Program-made: the position numbers and the translations under genes
Part shown: in pieces, positions 26,157-37,609 of the stretch
How positions within the stretch are numbered: position 1 is the first letter of the stretch
Layout of the letters: every line of letters begins with the position of its first letter
Notes under the pieces: model-generated
What the model was told of the DNA's origin: nothing
The model's database searches: none
What the model saw: the letters and a program-made list of their open reading frames with translations, nothing else
Assembly (NCBI RefSeq): GCF_000165425.1
Contig: NW_001798955.1
Location: forward strand, 62,001-126,000
Length of the DNA stretch: 64,000 nucleotides
Reading direction: 5' to 3'
Origin: Paramecium tetraurelia
Lineage: Eukaryota; Ciliophora; Oligohymenophorea; Peniculida; Parameciidae

Positions 26157-27667
26157 ATGTTTTTACAGAATTTTGATTATGAAAGTTCTTATAAATCTTT
26201 TGACATAACTTTAGAAAAGTAATTTGAAATAATAACTTTTAATGAACTTAAATATCTGTTAAGAACTATTTCTATTTACTCTAAATATTTTGATAAACAT
26301 CTCTTTAAATTATTATTTCATTATTCTAGTTGAACCTTAAATGAAATCTTCAATTTGCTAATAGACAGTATCAAATATTCAATAATTGATCAATTTAATT
26401 TAAATTCTAAATCAAAATGTTTGTTTAAATAACCAATTTAAGATAAATATATTATAATTAACAATGAAATGATATAATTATAGCAGTATCTATAAGAATA
26501 AAAAAGGCAGATTGATTAATAGTGAGTATCAATAATTTAGTCCAAAAAATGCCAAGACCATAAGGATTAAGTTTGTCCATTAGAATAGGATAGTTGCAAT
26601 TCATAATATAATACTTAAAGGATGGTCAATATTAAAAATTAATGATGAGTTACCATATTAATTCGAAGGACTGCTAAATTTGGTATTTTAAATTAAGCGA
26701 AGTTAACAATAAAAGTAAGTGTATTTTGTGAAAAGCATCTTAAATGAGAGTTGAAATATCATAAATTTTGTACATGAGTCACCCTTTGAATTAATACAAA
26801 ATAATTTTATATATGAAAAGAAAAAATATTACTTTATAATTAAATCCAAATGAAGTTTATTAATTACCACTAAGGAAGTTGTCTTTATTGGAACTACTTT
26901 AGAAAAAATTGATAAAACATAAATAACTTAGATCTATTGAATAAGATTAATCAGAATAAATAATTACAAAGAAATAATTAAAAGCTCCATTAAGAAACAA
27001 AAGTTGCGAGTGTTCATGTTGTGGATTATGGTAAATAAAATTAATAGACAAAGAATAAATTAATCAAATAAATCAGTAAATAGTGATAAAAAGAAAAAAT
27101 AGATTAAGAAAAATATTTGTAAATAGTGTCAAAATGATAATTTAAGTAAATCGCTTTTCTTAATGTGGATTAGAGCATTTAGTGAATCGATTAAAAAGGA
27201 AAATGCAGAGAATTAAATCATTGCATAAAGTTGAAAATAAGCAAATTTTATTCATTAAATGTAATACTTAACTTATGTTAGCTCATTATCATATTGATTT
27301 GGGAAATATGATAAATGATCAATCTCCGCAAAATAACACCAATGAGATTTAGAAAACAAAATAAAAGTCAAAGAAACTTCATTTAAGATTAAATAAAAGA
27401 GCTGATGATAAATATTAGAATAGCAAATAAAGTGATCATTTTGATTTATCAAAGTACACAATAAGAAGTAGATCGAATAATACTATAAACTAATATATCT
27501 AATAAAAATTGACTCATATTAATTACTTACCTCCTATATCTCTACCTCAAACAGCAAGATCTAATATAAGCGAGAATAAATAATTAGGTCAATTATCACC
27601 TTATAGTCGATTATCTTAACCAAAAGGATTTATAACGAGATCAGTTTCAACAAATAAAAGAAGATGA
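26157..27667 (+). CDS. Unknown basic protein (473 aa)
   Basis: Four exons inferred with introns of about 36, 19 and 34 nt, total divisible by three. The last exon is a long uninterrupted frame of about 300 codons. The protein is Lys/Gln/Asn-rich with a compact CECSCCGLW motif mid-way and Ser/Pro/Arg-rich tail segments (SPYSRLSQPKGF). No family recognised. The cysteine cluster could bind a metal, but too few ligands are visible to claim a zinc finger. The large last exon is secure. The first two junctions, with introns at the upper size limit, are less so. Confidence 0.6.
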
Positions 27668-27845
27668 TTAAAAATATTACAATTATTGTAATTATTATAA
27701 TTATTTTAATATACATCCTTAATTCTTCAAATTTATTTGTAGGTTAGACAGTTCTATTTGAGAATATTAGATAATCCATAAGAATTAGTATGATCTTATC
27801 TTCAATATTATATTTATATATAAGTTATATAAATAAAATTATTAA

Positions 27846-30800
27846 ATGAAGTTTCAGAAATTGGAAGACGATTAAACATTGAAAGATCAACAGAATCTTA
27901 AATAAAAAAAAGAATTATTAAAGTAAGAATTTGAACATTTGGAAGAAATAAAAAAATATGACAATTTGTCATTTGTTTCAAGCAATGATTTTAAGTTTAA
28001 AGCAGAATTGGATAAACTTTTAGAAATGAATAGAAGCAAGAATAAAGAATTAAGTCTGTTGTTAAAACCTCAAACTTTTCAATCATCTAAATCTTAAATG
28101 GGAGGTTCCTAATTGTAAACCATTTCTGGGACTTATGGTTAGATTCGATCAATTAATAATCATCATTCAGACCCATTATTTGCAACATTCACATAAAGCA
28201 TTTATACTAAAGATACTGATAGCAATGAATAATATATAGAGCAATTAAGAGTTTAAGAAGAACGATATAACGATTTAATTTTAGAAGAATCTGAAAAAAG
28301 AGATTCCCTAGAATAGCAATTAATCCAAATAGAAAAATCTAAACTTATCTTACAATAAAAAGTAGAATAATATCATATGTTAACAAGAATGTCAAATAAG
28401 AGATTTGCAAACACATAATCTTTGTAATTTTTGGCTGAATAAAAAAAGGAAACAAGTAAAGTGAATTTGAGATCGATCAAAGATGAATTTGAATAAATGA
28501 AGAAGATGCAAGACACATATAAAAAATAACAAGAAGAAAAATAATCAAATTTATAGAAAGTCATTTATGTTGGAGAAGAGAACATTGGACATAATGCTAT
28601 TAAAATTGAGCATGCCTTATAAATGAATGATGAATGCATTAGATAAATAGAAAAATTAGAAATTGAAAAATAAAAAAAAATTGAAAAAAAATTAGAAAGT
28701 CGTTACATTTTAACTTATATTGAATGCTTTGAAAATTTTGAAAGGATTTTTATGGAACATACAGGAGTCTAAAATGCTTATAGAATAGTGGATGAATTCT
28801 AGGTAAATGAAGAATAATTACGTAAATATTCATAATAATAAATCTAATTTGATCAATCAGCCAATGTTTAAAGTGAGGAGGATTTTGATCGTAATGAACT
28901 ACTATCATAGATAACTAAGTTTTATGAATAAGGGGAAAATAGAACAAAATATATTTTAAATTTCATGTTAGAATAATATTGGCATTTATAATCAACTCTA
29001 AATAAAAGTAGTCTTGAATATGAAAATCTATTAAAGTAAAAAAAAGTATTATTGGATGCCATTGAAAATTTGGAATGGGAAATAAATGAATTGAAATAGA
29101 AGAATCCAAACTTGGAAGTTCATGAATACTCATCTGTAGCTGAAGATGCTGGTCTATTGCAAGTCAAAGAGTAAATGACTACATTAAATATTAAGAAAAT
29201 GGAAATGGAAGACCATTCAGATAATGTGTTGTATTAAAAAGCTGCAAAGGCATAAGGTTTGCTTATGAAATTTTAATTGGGATTAGCAGAATTTATGCAT
29301 AGAGTATTTTAAATAATTTCTCTCATAGACAATAAAAATAAGGAAATCAAAAAGTTTAAATATACAGGATTGTCAAGTGAAATATTGAATTATGAAAAAT
29401 ATCTAGCAAAAGTCTATCATTCAAATGAAAAGAAATTTTAAATTACTAATAATTCAGAATAAATGGATGTTTAACCATTACATCTAAATTTATTTTAAAT
29501 TTCCAATATTATTTCATAAGTGTTAAACATCAATTAAAATATTGTTGAAGAAATTAGTACCTACTTTTTTATATAATGTAAGACCGATTAAGTTTTATGG
29601 TTTCATTTGACTTAGGATAATTTCACTCAATTTATAAGTCAATATAAATCTTTAGATCCTATTTTGATTTTAAAAGAATTACAATCTCCAAAGATGATTA
29701 ATTAATTTAGAGAAAAATTAGTAGATATTTTTACTAGTAATTTTAAGGAATTATTCACCTTTTTTACAAATATGTATAGTAAAGTTAAGGATATAGCTGA
29801 GGATTTGTTAATTCATTTGAAGGAAAATAATCCCAAATTTGACTTCAATAAATTAAACAGAAATCTTACTAAAGAAGGATAAGACATCAAGCAAGCCAAA
29901 GAATTGATTATCAAAAGGATGATTGAATATAAGACAGGAGATAATTTTACATTAAGAAAAGAGAATTCTATGCAAGCTCTTAAGAATGCTAAAACTAAAA
30001 TGGAAGATGATCAAGTTATAGAATAAGTTTAAACAAAATTATAGCAAGATTACTAAAATTCTAAAGATTTATTCCCATTAAAGGAGGAATTTGATGAATC
30101 CTAACTAGCTTAAATTAAAAGCTTCTTCAGATAGAAGATTAAGGAAAAAAATGAAGAAAAGAAAGAATGCAAAACTGATTAAAATTCAACAAAAGATCAG
30201 ATTACAATAATTAAGGATTAGTAAGACTTTTAATAGAAAAAAAAAATACAAGAAAGAAACGAAAATAAATATGAAAAGGGAAGAAATAAGAAAAATTAGG
30301 AAGTCAAACCTTAAAATTAAGCGATAAGAGATGAATTAGAATAAGAAAGGGAATTACTAAAAGCGTAAATTGCTTCGAATGTTTAGAGAATGCAAGAAGA
30401 AAAAGAAAGAAAAGAAAAACCTGAATTTAAAGAATAATAAAATGAAAGAAAAACATAAATAAAAGAATCAACAGAAAGACTTTATGGTGAAAGAGGATAC
30501 ACAGTATAATTGATTAGAAATATGGCATTGACATCAAATATTTTGAGTGATATTGATTAATTAGAGCATTTTCAAACAAAAATTGAATAACCACAATTAG
30601 TAAGTGCTTTTGTTATGCAAAGAAAGAATTTGCATAAGAATCTGACAAAAGATTTAACATTGCCATAACTCTCATACTTAAAACCAACAAGTGCATATAT
30701 TGCAAGAAGGAATTAATCATCTGAATAAATCAAGGCTATGGATTACAAAAGGTACTATGAAATAGAAAACGGAGTCAGCATCAGACCATAAACACAATAA

Positions 30801-30989
30801 TTAGCAAGAAAGTCAATTTCCAAATAAAAAAATAATACTTTTAACACTGAAGAATATAAGAAAAAATACTCAGTTAAGAATTTGAAGAATTACAATAGTG
30901 AAGTTAAATCTAATTAAATGCCATAGCCTATAGTAGAAATCCCTATGAATTATGGACCTTAGTCATGTTTAATCCCTTAAATGAATTGA
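27846..30989 (+). CDS. Long coiled-coil protein (1,047 aa)
   Basis: A single uninterrupted frame of 1,048 codons without introns, full of heptad-like Leu/Lys/Glu/Gln stretches (for example EEIKKYDNLSF, IRQIEKLEIEKQKKIE). A helical middle section is followed by a very basic Lys/Glu-rich region (about 760-880) and a Ser/Pro-containing tail. No motor or enzyme domain. Proteins of this kind in ciliates are commonly basal-body, axonemal or cortical components, an inference from composition only. An intron-free frame this long leaves no doubt it is translated. Confidence 0.75.
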
Positions 30990-31040
30990 TTCACAATAAT
31001 TTACACATATATTATAAATAATTTATCAGTTAAAATTGAT

Positions 31041-32110
31041 ATGTTTTTGTCGAATAAGAGAAAATAAGAGCTTTTTCGACTAGATTCTATGCTTGATAAG
31101 CTTAATGAATTCATTCAAAATTAGAGTTTATAATTAGAGAAAATATAAAGGATAAAAACCCTTGAATCTATTGATTAATAGAAATAATTCTAATTTAAGA
31201 TTAAACCATTAGAAATTACTATTTTGTTTGAAAAGCTGAATACTTTACTATTGAAAAGGAAGTCCTCGATTTTAATTCATATGTTAATAGTTACAAAATA
31301 TCAAACAGCTTCGAAAGTAAAATATAATACATAAGAATCTATAAATATTAAATGCTTTACACCAAGGGATATTAATTAACAATCCTTAAATAGTATAAGT
31401 GGTGGAGGTAATAAATAAAAAATGAGTAGTCATTTTAGTCGATTGTAATAGAGCTATAACAAAGAAAATATTGGCTCAACTCGATCATCTCATTAAAATA
31501 GTTAATTAAGATCTAACTGTATATACTATTAAATTGATACAATAAAAGAAAATAATAAAGTAAAAAAGAAGGATTTCTTACTCTCACCTACTGAAACTCC
31601 TTTACTTAATTAGAAAACCACCAAATATAATTTCTTAAAAAATAAGATATATACTCCTAGTTATAATAGATAATTGAAATCTAGTTACAAATCTTATCAA
31701 AGCTAAAGCAGAGAAAGAGTTTTTAGCAAAAACTTCAGGAAAGGTCTCCTTTAATTTGATGATAATACTCTTAATAATTACTAGATAACATAAACAATTA
31801 TTTCTAATTAATAAAATTGTAAATCGTTTAATAAATATTTATAGAAATTTCTTACTTCACCATAGAAACAAACACCACTGAAGAAGAGGATTAATAGGAT
31901 CAACTATTTACAAATCCTTCTGAATGGAATCAGTATTTAATATCAAGAGATAACAAATTTGTTTAGTCTAGATAATAAACTAGTGTCAATACTTAAACTT
32001 AATAGTTATAAAGAGAAACTACGAATATCCTAAAATCATGCCTATTTGGATTTTTCTTGGGACTGTTTTTGGGATTAATGCTCTTACAAAATTTATACAT
32101 ATTTATGTGA
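31041..32110 (+). CDS. Tail-anchored coiled-coil / Ser-rich protein (348 aa)
   Basis: Starts 51 bases after the preceding stop in the same direction. The N-terminus is coiled-coil-like (FRLDSMLDKLNEFIQ), followed by a Ser/Asn/Lys-rich probably disordered middle. A single 23-nt intron (31983-32005) shifts the frame so that the protein ends in a hydrophobic helix (CLFGFFLGLFLGLMLLQNLY) within a few residues of the stop. That is the hallmark of a tail-anchored membrane protein. Without that intron the frame gives an unremarkable hydrophilic tail, so the hydrophobic end and exact codon count argue for splicing. Function unknown. Confidence 0.65.
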
Positions 32111-32315
32111 TTAAAATTATATAAATAATTAAATCTACAATTTATTAATAATGTTTAAAATTATTATCCTCTCATGAATATATTTAAAAATTAATGATAA
32201 ATTAATAGTATTTTTAATTTCCAACAAGTTAGTTTTATAGATACCTTTATTAGATTATATTTAATTTATATATATATATGAATAGTTTAAAAGAAAAAAT
32301 AAAAAAAATAAATTA

Positions 32316-34076
32316 TCATAAACAATTATCATTTTTATGGATATTAAGTTTAGATGTTTAGAATAATTTTGAATTAATCGAGAAGTTGAGTTTATGTAAA
32401 TGCTCTTGATCAACGAAATTATTATCATGTTCATAGTTGTTAAGTTGGTATTCGTCTTCAAATTCATATTACTGATTTTTTTGTTAAGGCAAAGTTTTAG
32501 ATGGAAGACGAATACCATATTTATCAACCTAGTTCTGTTCTTTTTCGTTTGATGCTTTAGAAAAAGAACTGATTTCTTATTGTTTTAAACATTCTTAACT
32601 TTTTCGACTGATAGGAACACTCAAAATTGAAATTGTTCTGTTTTTATTACCAAAATTTTAAGGAGTAGTTTATGTATTTGCTTAACTAACATAATGAATT
32701 CCTTAATCCATTTCCATACTGGCATGCATATGCACATGTGTTTCACCTTTTGCATTAATATCGTGATATTGTTTTGATACAATTTATTTGGGTAATGATA
32801 TTTAACAAAAAAAGGGCGTTTTAAAAAATGAATGATTTAAAGCTTCACTTATCGTTATTCTGTCCTTTGGATATTTCTTTGTCATTTAACAAATCAAATT
32901 CTCTACTAAGTTTATAATCTCATATGTTACATACATGTTTTTGGATATTTGGATGCAGGTATTTCAAAATAAGCCTCTGTGTTTTTCTTGATAGTTGATT
33001 TTAAATCATTTTATTTAAATGGATTATATCCATATAATATAACAAATAATGTTATTCCAATACTAAAAATATCACATTGTTAATTATAAGTTTTCTTAGA
33101 TTCTTCATATTTTAATACTTCAGGAGCAGAATATCTAATAAATTATCAAGCAATCATACCCTGGACTTCCACATTAGGGAAATGGTATTTGTTTTTAGCA
33201 AGTAAAAGCTGCTAATCCAAAATCAATAATAACAGGTTTCTATATGTCATTCCCACTAAGTAAAATGTTCTATGGTTTAATATCTCTATGCATAACTTTT
33301 TATTAATGAATCTACTCTATCGCACTGAGTATTTTAAAAATCATTATTCTTAGATCCTCTTATGAGTAAATTTTCTTGGATGATTGCTATGATACTAATT
33401 CAGGACCATTTATATATTCAGTTAACAAATATATATTTGATTAATTTTCATAGACCCTAAATAATTTTAAGATATTTGGATGATTAAACATGCGCAAAGC
33501 TTATATTTCATTTAATAACTATTCTTCGTAATTCTTATTTTTGTTAATTTATTTAATTGTTTGTTTTTTGATGATTTTTACAGCAAAAATCTCCCCTTCT
33601 TTATTTTAGCATTAATGAACCTTAATTTAATTATATATGTTTACTGTTGAGAAGCTTCCCTAACCTATCTAAGCTCCTAGTTTATATGTTTTATCAAAAT
33701 CACTTAGGATACAACAGTTAGATAATGCTTCCACCCATATATTATATTGCTATAGTTCGTGTGTATATAGATGTATTTAATAACCATTATTTATTAATGA
33801 TATTTCCAACCCTTATTCAAACTGATGAAATTAACAATACACTGTGTCTAGCTGCACGAATCCCTTAATCCGATTACCTTTACCTACATCAGAATAGAGT
33901 AGAAATTGCTTGACCAAAAAGTAAGTTCTGACGCATCTTTATTTAAAAGTCTTTCCAACTTTCGTAAAGTTACCCATTAGCACTTAAATATTTTAAAAAT
34001 CCTCTTAATCAAATGTAGGAATGTCAGTTTTGTTCCAAAATTCTTAATTCTCCACTTGACCCTTACTAAATATCAT
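32316..34076 (-). CDS. PH-domain Ser/Thr protein kinase (CAMK-like)
   Basis: 568 residues. The N-terminal ~130 resemble a pleckstrin-homology domain (QVLMGNFTKVGKTFKQR...YFLVKQFLLYSD...IWVEALSNC). The kinase domain follows, with loop IGQGSFSTV, lysine in FAVKIIKK, catalytic VMHRDIKPQNIL, DFGLAAF, GSPGYSAPEVL and the arginine of KDRITISEALNHSFF. A Ser/Asn/Gln-rich tail completes it. Two introns (25 nt at 33135-33159, 29 nt at 32906-32934) are needed to restore the activation segment and the late kinase helices. PH-kinase fusions respond to membrane phosphoinositides in the AKT family. Here the kinase resembles CAMK-type enzymes, so substrate and input are open. Confidence 0.88.
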
Positions 34077-34714
34077 ATTTATTATTAAAAATTAACAAAT
34101 TGAATAAAATAGCTACAATTTATTTTCTAATGTTGATACACTTTAAACCGTCCCATCACCTAATCAAACTTAATCTTTTCAATAATATATTCCATTTCAA
34201 ATAATAATTATATATCTAACATTTTATGAGAACAATTACCTAACTATCAACAATATTCCTATCAAAAATATTTCATATCTTATTTGAGCCAAGTTTACCA
34301 GTAATAACATGAAAGGATAACATTTCGATCTGTGAAGTTACAAGATGGTTCTAAATTTGCTCCAATCTATAATTATATATTTATATGATTGTCAACTTTT
34401 AAACTTCAAACTCTCTTGAACAAAATTAAATCAATCTTAGTTTTAGTGTTATGCACCATTACTAAATAAACTACCATTTTTTAAAGAAAAACTTTTTGAA
34501 AGAAATTATAACTTAATTATCTATCCAATTATTCTTAAAGGAATATTTCAAAACACTTAGTAAAAGTATTGAGTAATTACGATTAAGTATAAATTCATAT
34601 AAATAACCCTTTCATTTCATTTTAATTGAGTTTAGTGTTCATTTAGAATTGGTAAAATCGTTTTATTATTGATTATTTTAAAACTTTAAACTTTGAGTTA
34701 TATTTCTCTCAAAA
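34077..34714. other. Long AT-rich intergenic region with coding-like fragments
   Basis: About 640 bases upstream of the PH kinase. The minus strand shows short protein-like fragments in several frames (for example IEMLSFHVITGKLGSN and LGDGTVQSVSTLEN) but no start and no consistent splicing. It could be a decayed gene remnant. Otherwise nothing. Confidence 0.3.
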
Positions 34715-34906
34715 ATGAACATTGAATTATTTGAGGAGCCCATCATGTTAAGTTATCAAAATTAACTAAAATATTGTAACAATAAGGGTTTTTACAATGC
34801 AAGTATTAGTCTTCAAATTATATGTTATGTATTTTTAAAAAAATATTGTGTGTAATATTCTTATTAATATAAACAAAGCTAAATTGACAGTGTTATTTTG
34901 CATTGA
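34715..34906 (+). CDS. Possible very small protein (63 aa)
   Basis: ATG to TGA, 64 codons, beginning MNIELFEEPIMLSYQ, with a hydrophobic Cys/Tyr-containing second half. Too short to separate from chance with only one stop codon in use. Possibly a first exon of something longer. Confidence 0.25.
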
Positions 34907-35349
34907 AATAAACATTTAAATCAGAATTTTAAAATTACTTATATAAATTATTAGTAATATTTAATAATTCAATCTTAATTTTATAAATTTATTTCACAGC
35001 TCATAATATATAATGAATAAGCTCGTAAAATTAATAATTTTAGTTACAATCATGATCATACATTTATCAAATAATTTTTAACAAGTATCAATCGTCTTTA
35101 CTTGACTAAAATAATGAGGCCTTATTTGTCTTTGAAGATAATAGGTTTTCAATTCGACAAAAGAAGATCTACTTCTAAATTACATGACAAAAATAGATTC
35201 CAATTAATATTGTCTTCATTAAATGGTTTTAAATGATTAAATGTTAGAATTAGAAAATTATAGATTCAATACTAAACAATGATGGCTAAATTATTAGAAT
35301 TAAGTTGTTTTTTATATTTATCATAAAATTGTAAAGATAATTATAAAAA
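34907..35349. other. AT-rich intergenic region
   Basis: About 440 bases with no frame I can support on either strand. Confidence 0.45.
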
Positions 35350-35884
35350 TCAGAACAGATAATGAGATTTTTAATCGAAATCTGGGAGTTTCGGTAATTT
35401 TCTCAACCGATTACCATATTCCCTTTATTTTTCATAATGAATATCAAGATTCTTCTTGGATATATTTGGTTTAAGGGTTTGCAATTTCTTGATCAAATTG
35501 ATATTTTCTAAGGAACTATTAAAAGTGTTTTTTGAACTTTTAATGTCATTTGAGAGATTCCTCTAAATCGATTTAGATTGACATATGAATTTTCTCTTAT
35601 TTTGATTCTTTCGATTTTGTCATCCAATATATTATTAATTTTAGGAAGAGAAATAATTTTTGTAATTTATCTTATGCATTTTATTATTTTTATTTATTAA
35701 ATTTGGATGTATATTAAAGCAATTAAAATCGAGAATTAGTTGCACTTTAATTTTATTCGATTGTTTTGTAGATATTGATATTGTCTTTATCAATCTCCTC
35801 TATTCTTTTAAAATAGTTGTAGTACTCTTCTAGTTGATAAGATTCGATAGTAGGATTATGGATAATAAAGCGATTAGCTTTCAT
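35350..35884 (-). CDS. Unknown basic protein (170 aa)
   Basis: Starts MKANRFIIHNPTIESYQ and ends RLRKLPKLPDFDQKSHYLF. A Lys/Asn/Gln-rich protein without recognised domains. A 22-nt intron (35561-35582, ending GAG rather than TAG) joins the two blocks and gives an exact codon total. The C-terminal block (LSNDIKSSKNTFNSSLENIN onward) is convincingly coding. The intron end is unusual, so the junction is uncertain. It precedes the stop of the next minus-strand gene by 76 bases. Confidence 0.5.
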
Positions 35885-35960
35885 ATATAGGAGTTACTTA
35901 ATTAATTAAGTTTATTGATAAAATTAATGAACATATTGAATGTATTTTATATTGGTTTAC

Positions 35961-36688
35961 TCAAGCCAATTTTAAGTCCTCAATGTGAACTGGAGTCATT
36001 GGTACATATTTATAAGATGGATCAGCATATTTGGTTTTCTTCACATGTTCAGGTTGTGTTGATCTTTCTTTGATGATTTTGGCATGTTATTTATGATACT
36101 AATTATTTGAATAAAATAATGATTTTTACTCTTTTCATCATTTCTGCTGTATAAATTGAGCTAATTTCTGTATAATGTGCAGATAATCTTTGATTCAATG
36201 TATTTAATGGGAAATGCAAAGCATTTGTAGCCTTCTTCATCACATAATCCAAATTATCAGGACTAAGAATATCATTAAGATCAATTACTAGTATGATCTG
36301 TTCTCAGAGGAATAGTACACTAATCTGAATAGACCTCCTAATACAGCCAAAGGACCCAAGAACACTGCTGCTCTCATTGGTCTCAACATGTGATATCCTT
36401 GATGAGTTAATCCTCTAAATCATAGATTCATATTTCTACTTCAATACTGAGTACTTATGACCCATAAAGGCTGTGGCAAAGAGCACTCTTCTGTTGAAGT
36501 AAATGAACATTTAATTTGTTGGGTGATAGCCAAATTCTCTTGGTCCAATAAGGAAGAATCTACCGATCTTTCCCAAAAGTCCTTCATGTTAGTGTATATT
36601 AGCTACCTGATCGTTTAGCCAATTTCTCATTGATAACGACTGAGACTGGTTATAAAAACTTTAACCATGCTTATTGAATTGGATTCAT
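35961..36688 (-). CDS. Conserved-looking small protein with hydrophobic segment (206 aa), unknown
   Basis: Five short exons joined by four introns (25, 25, 26 and 31 nt), exactly divisible by three. The N-terminus is MNPIQQAWLKFLQPVS. Residues around GPREFGYHP and FNRRVLFATAFMGHK are followed by RPMRAAVFLGPLAVLGGLFR, a likely membrane segment, and a Lys/Pro-rich tail. The coding quality is high, with well-balanced codons. The look (small, basic, one hydrophobic helix) recalls ciliate-specific subunits of mitochondrial respiratory complexes or ATP synthase. That is a guess from composition, and I recognise no family. Confidence 0.68.
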
Positions 36689-36701
36689 CTTAATTAAATA
36701 A
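36689..36701. promoter_or_regulatory. 13-base gap between divergent start codons
   Basis: Two gene starts point away from each other with only 13 bases between the ATGs. Promoter elements and 5' UTRs must lie in this gap or within coding sequence, or one annotated start is too far upstream. Confidence 0.4.
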
Positions 36702-37163
36702 ATGTTATAAGAAACTTTTAATAAAAATTACTAATTACGCATTCGGAAATCCTTACCCAAATAACTGCCAAAACCTTCTTTTGTTCCAATTATTGAAAGA
36801 AATTATTAACTCTCAAAGATCAATCAGAATTACTAATTTCCTCGTACTGATACTTCTGTAGATTCTTGTGATGAAATGGAAATTTATGGTGTTTATGATT
36901 TAAATTAGTAGAACAACAAGAAAATTAAATTCAATAAACATCTTAGTACTTTAGATGTCTAAATTCCTATTTAGAAGAGAAGACTTAAAACATAACATGA
37001 GGACAACAATCAAAAACCAATAAATTTATCTCTAAACATACAACGAATAAAGACAGAGGTTTCACAAGATAATATCTCAATTAAATTGCCTTCGCTTAAA
37101 TTCAGATCCAAAAAGAATGTGTTACAACTCAGATCAATTTCAAATACAATATGCCATCAGTGA
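36702..37163 (+). CDS. Unknown basic protein (153 aa)
   Basis: Intron-free frame of 154 codons, MLQETFNKNYQLRIRK... to ...ISNTICHQ. Rich in Lys, Arg, Gln, Asn and Ser, with an acidic patch (DTSVDSCDEMEIYGVYDL). Probably disordered. No recognised domain. The frame is open from the ATG to TGA and the composition is coding-like throughout. Confidence 0.6.
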
Positions 37164-37303
37164 ATATGAAAATAATTTAAATAATATTATCAAACTCTTA
37201 TTATTCTTCATTTCTTCAGCCCAAGATTTTCATGCCAAAACATAACAAAATTTATAGAGTACTATTAATTTATTAACGAAATCTAATTCTAATTTTTGCT
37301 ACT

Positions 37304-37504
37304 TCAACACTCTAATCTATTACTTCTCAAGTAATTACTAAATCTGGTTCTCTCTCTTTCAATGTTATTGTAAACTAGTGATTTGTCACTTTCAACATTA
37401 TTGTTAAATATCATTAAATATTCATTTGCAATACTAAATATTAAAACTAAAGAGAAAGTGAATTCAAAAATCACAATACTAATTTGAATTAGAATTCTAT
37501 GCAT
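37304..37504 (-). CDS. Possible small membrane protein (66 aa)
   Basis: ATG to a genuine TGA. A hydrophobic N-terminal helix (ILIQISIVIFEFTFSLVLIF) is followed by a charged tail ending NRLEC, so it could be a small single-pass protein. It sits alone between two plus-strand genes. Short enough to be chance, so support is weak. Confidence 0.35.
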   Translation of the reverse strand: MHRILIQISIVIFEFTFSLVLIFSIANEYLMIFNNNVESDKSLVYNNIERERTRFSNYLRSNRLEC

Positions 37505-37609
37505 TCTCCAAATGTCATTTGTGATTAATTCTGATATTCTAAATTATTAACTTGAAAATCACATTATCAAGTATTTAGAAATTGGGTATTTTAAATAATT
37601 TTAATAATA

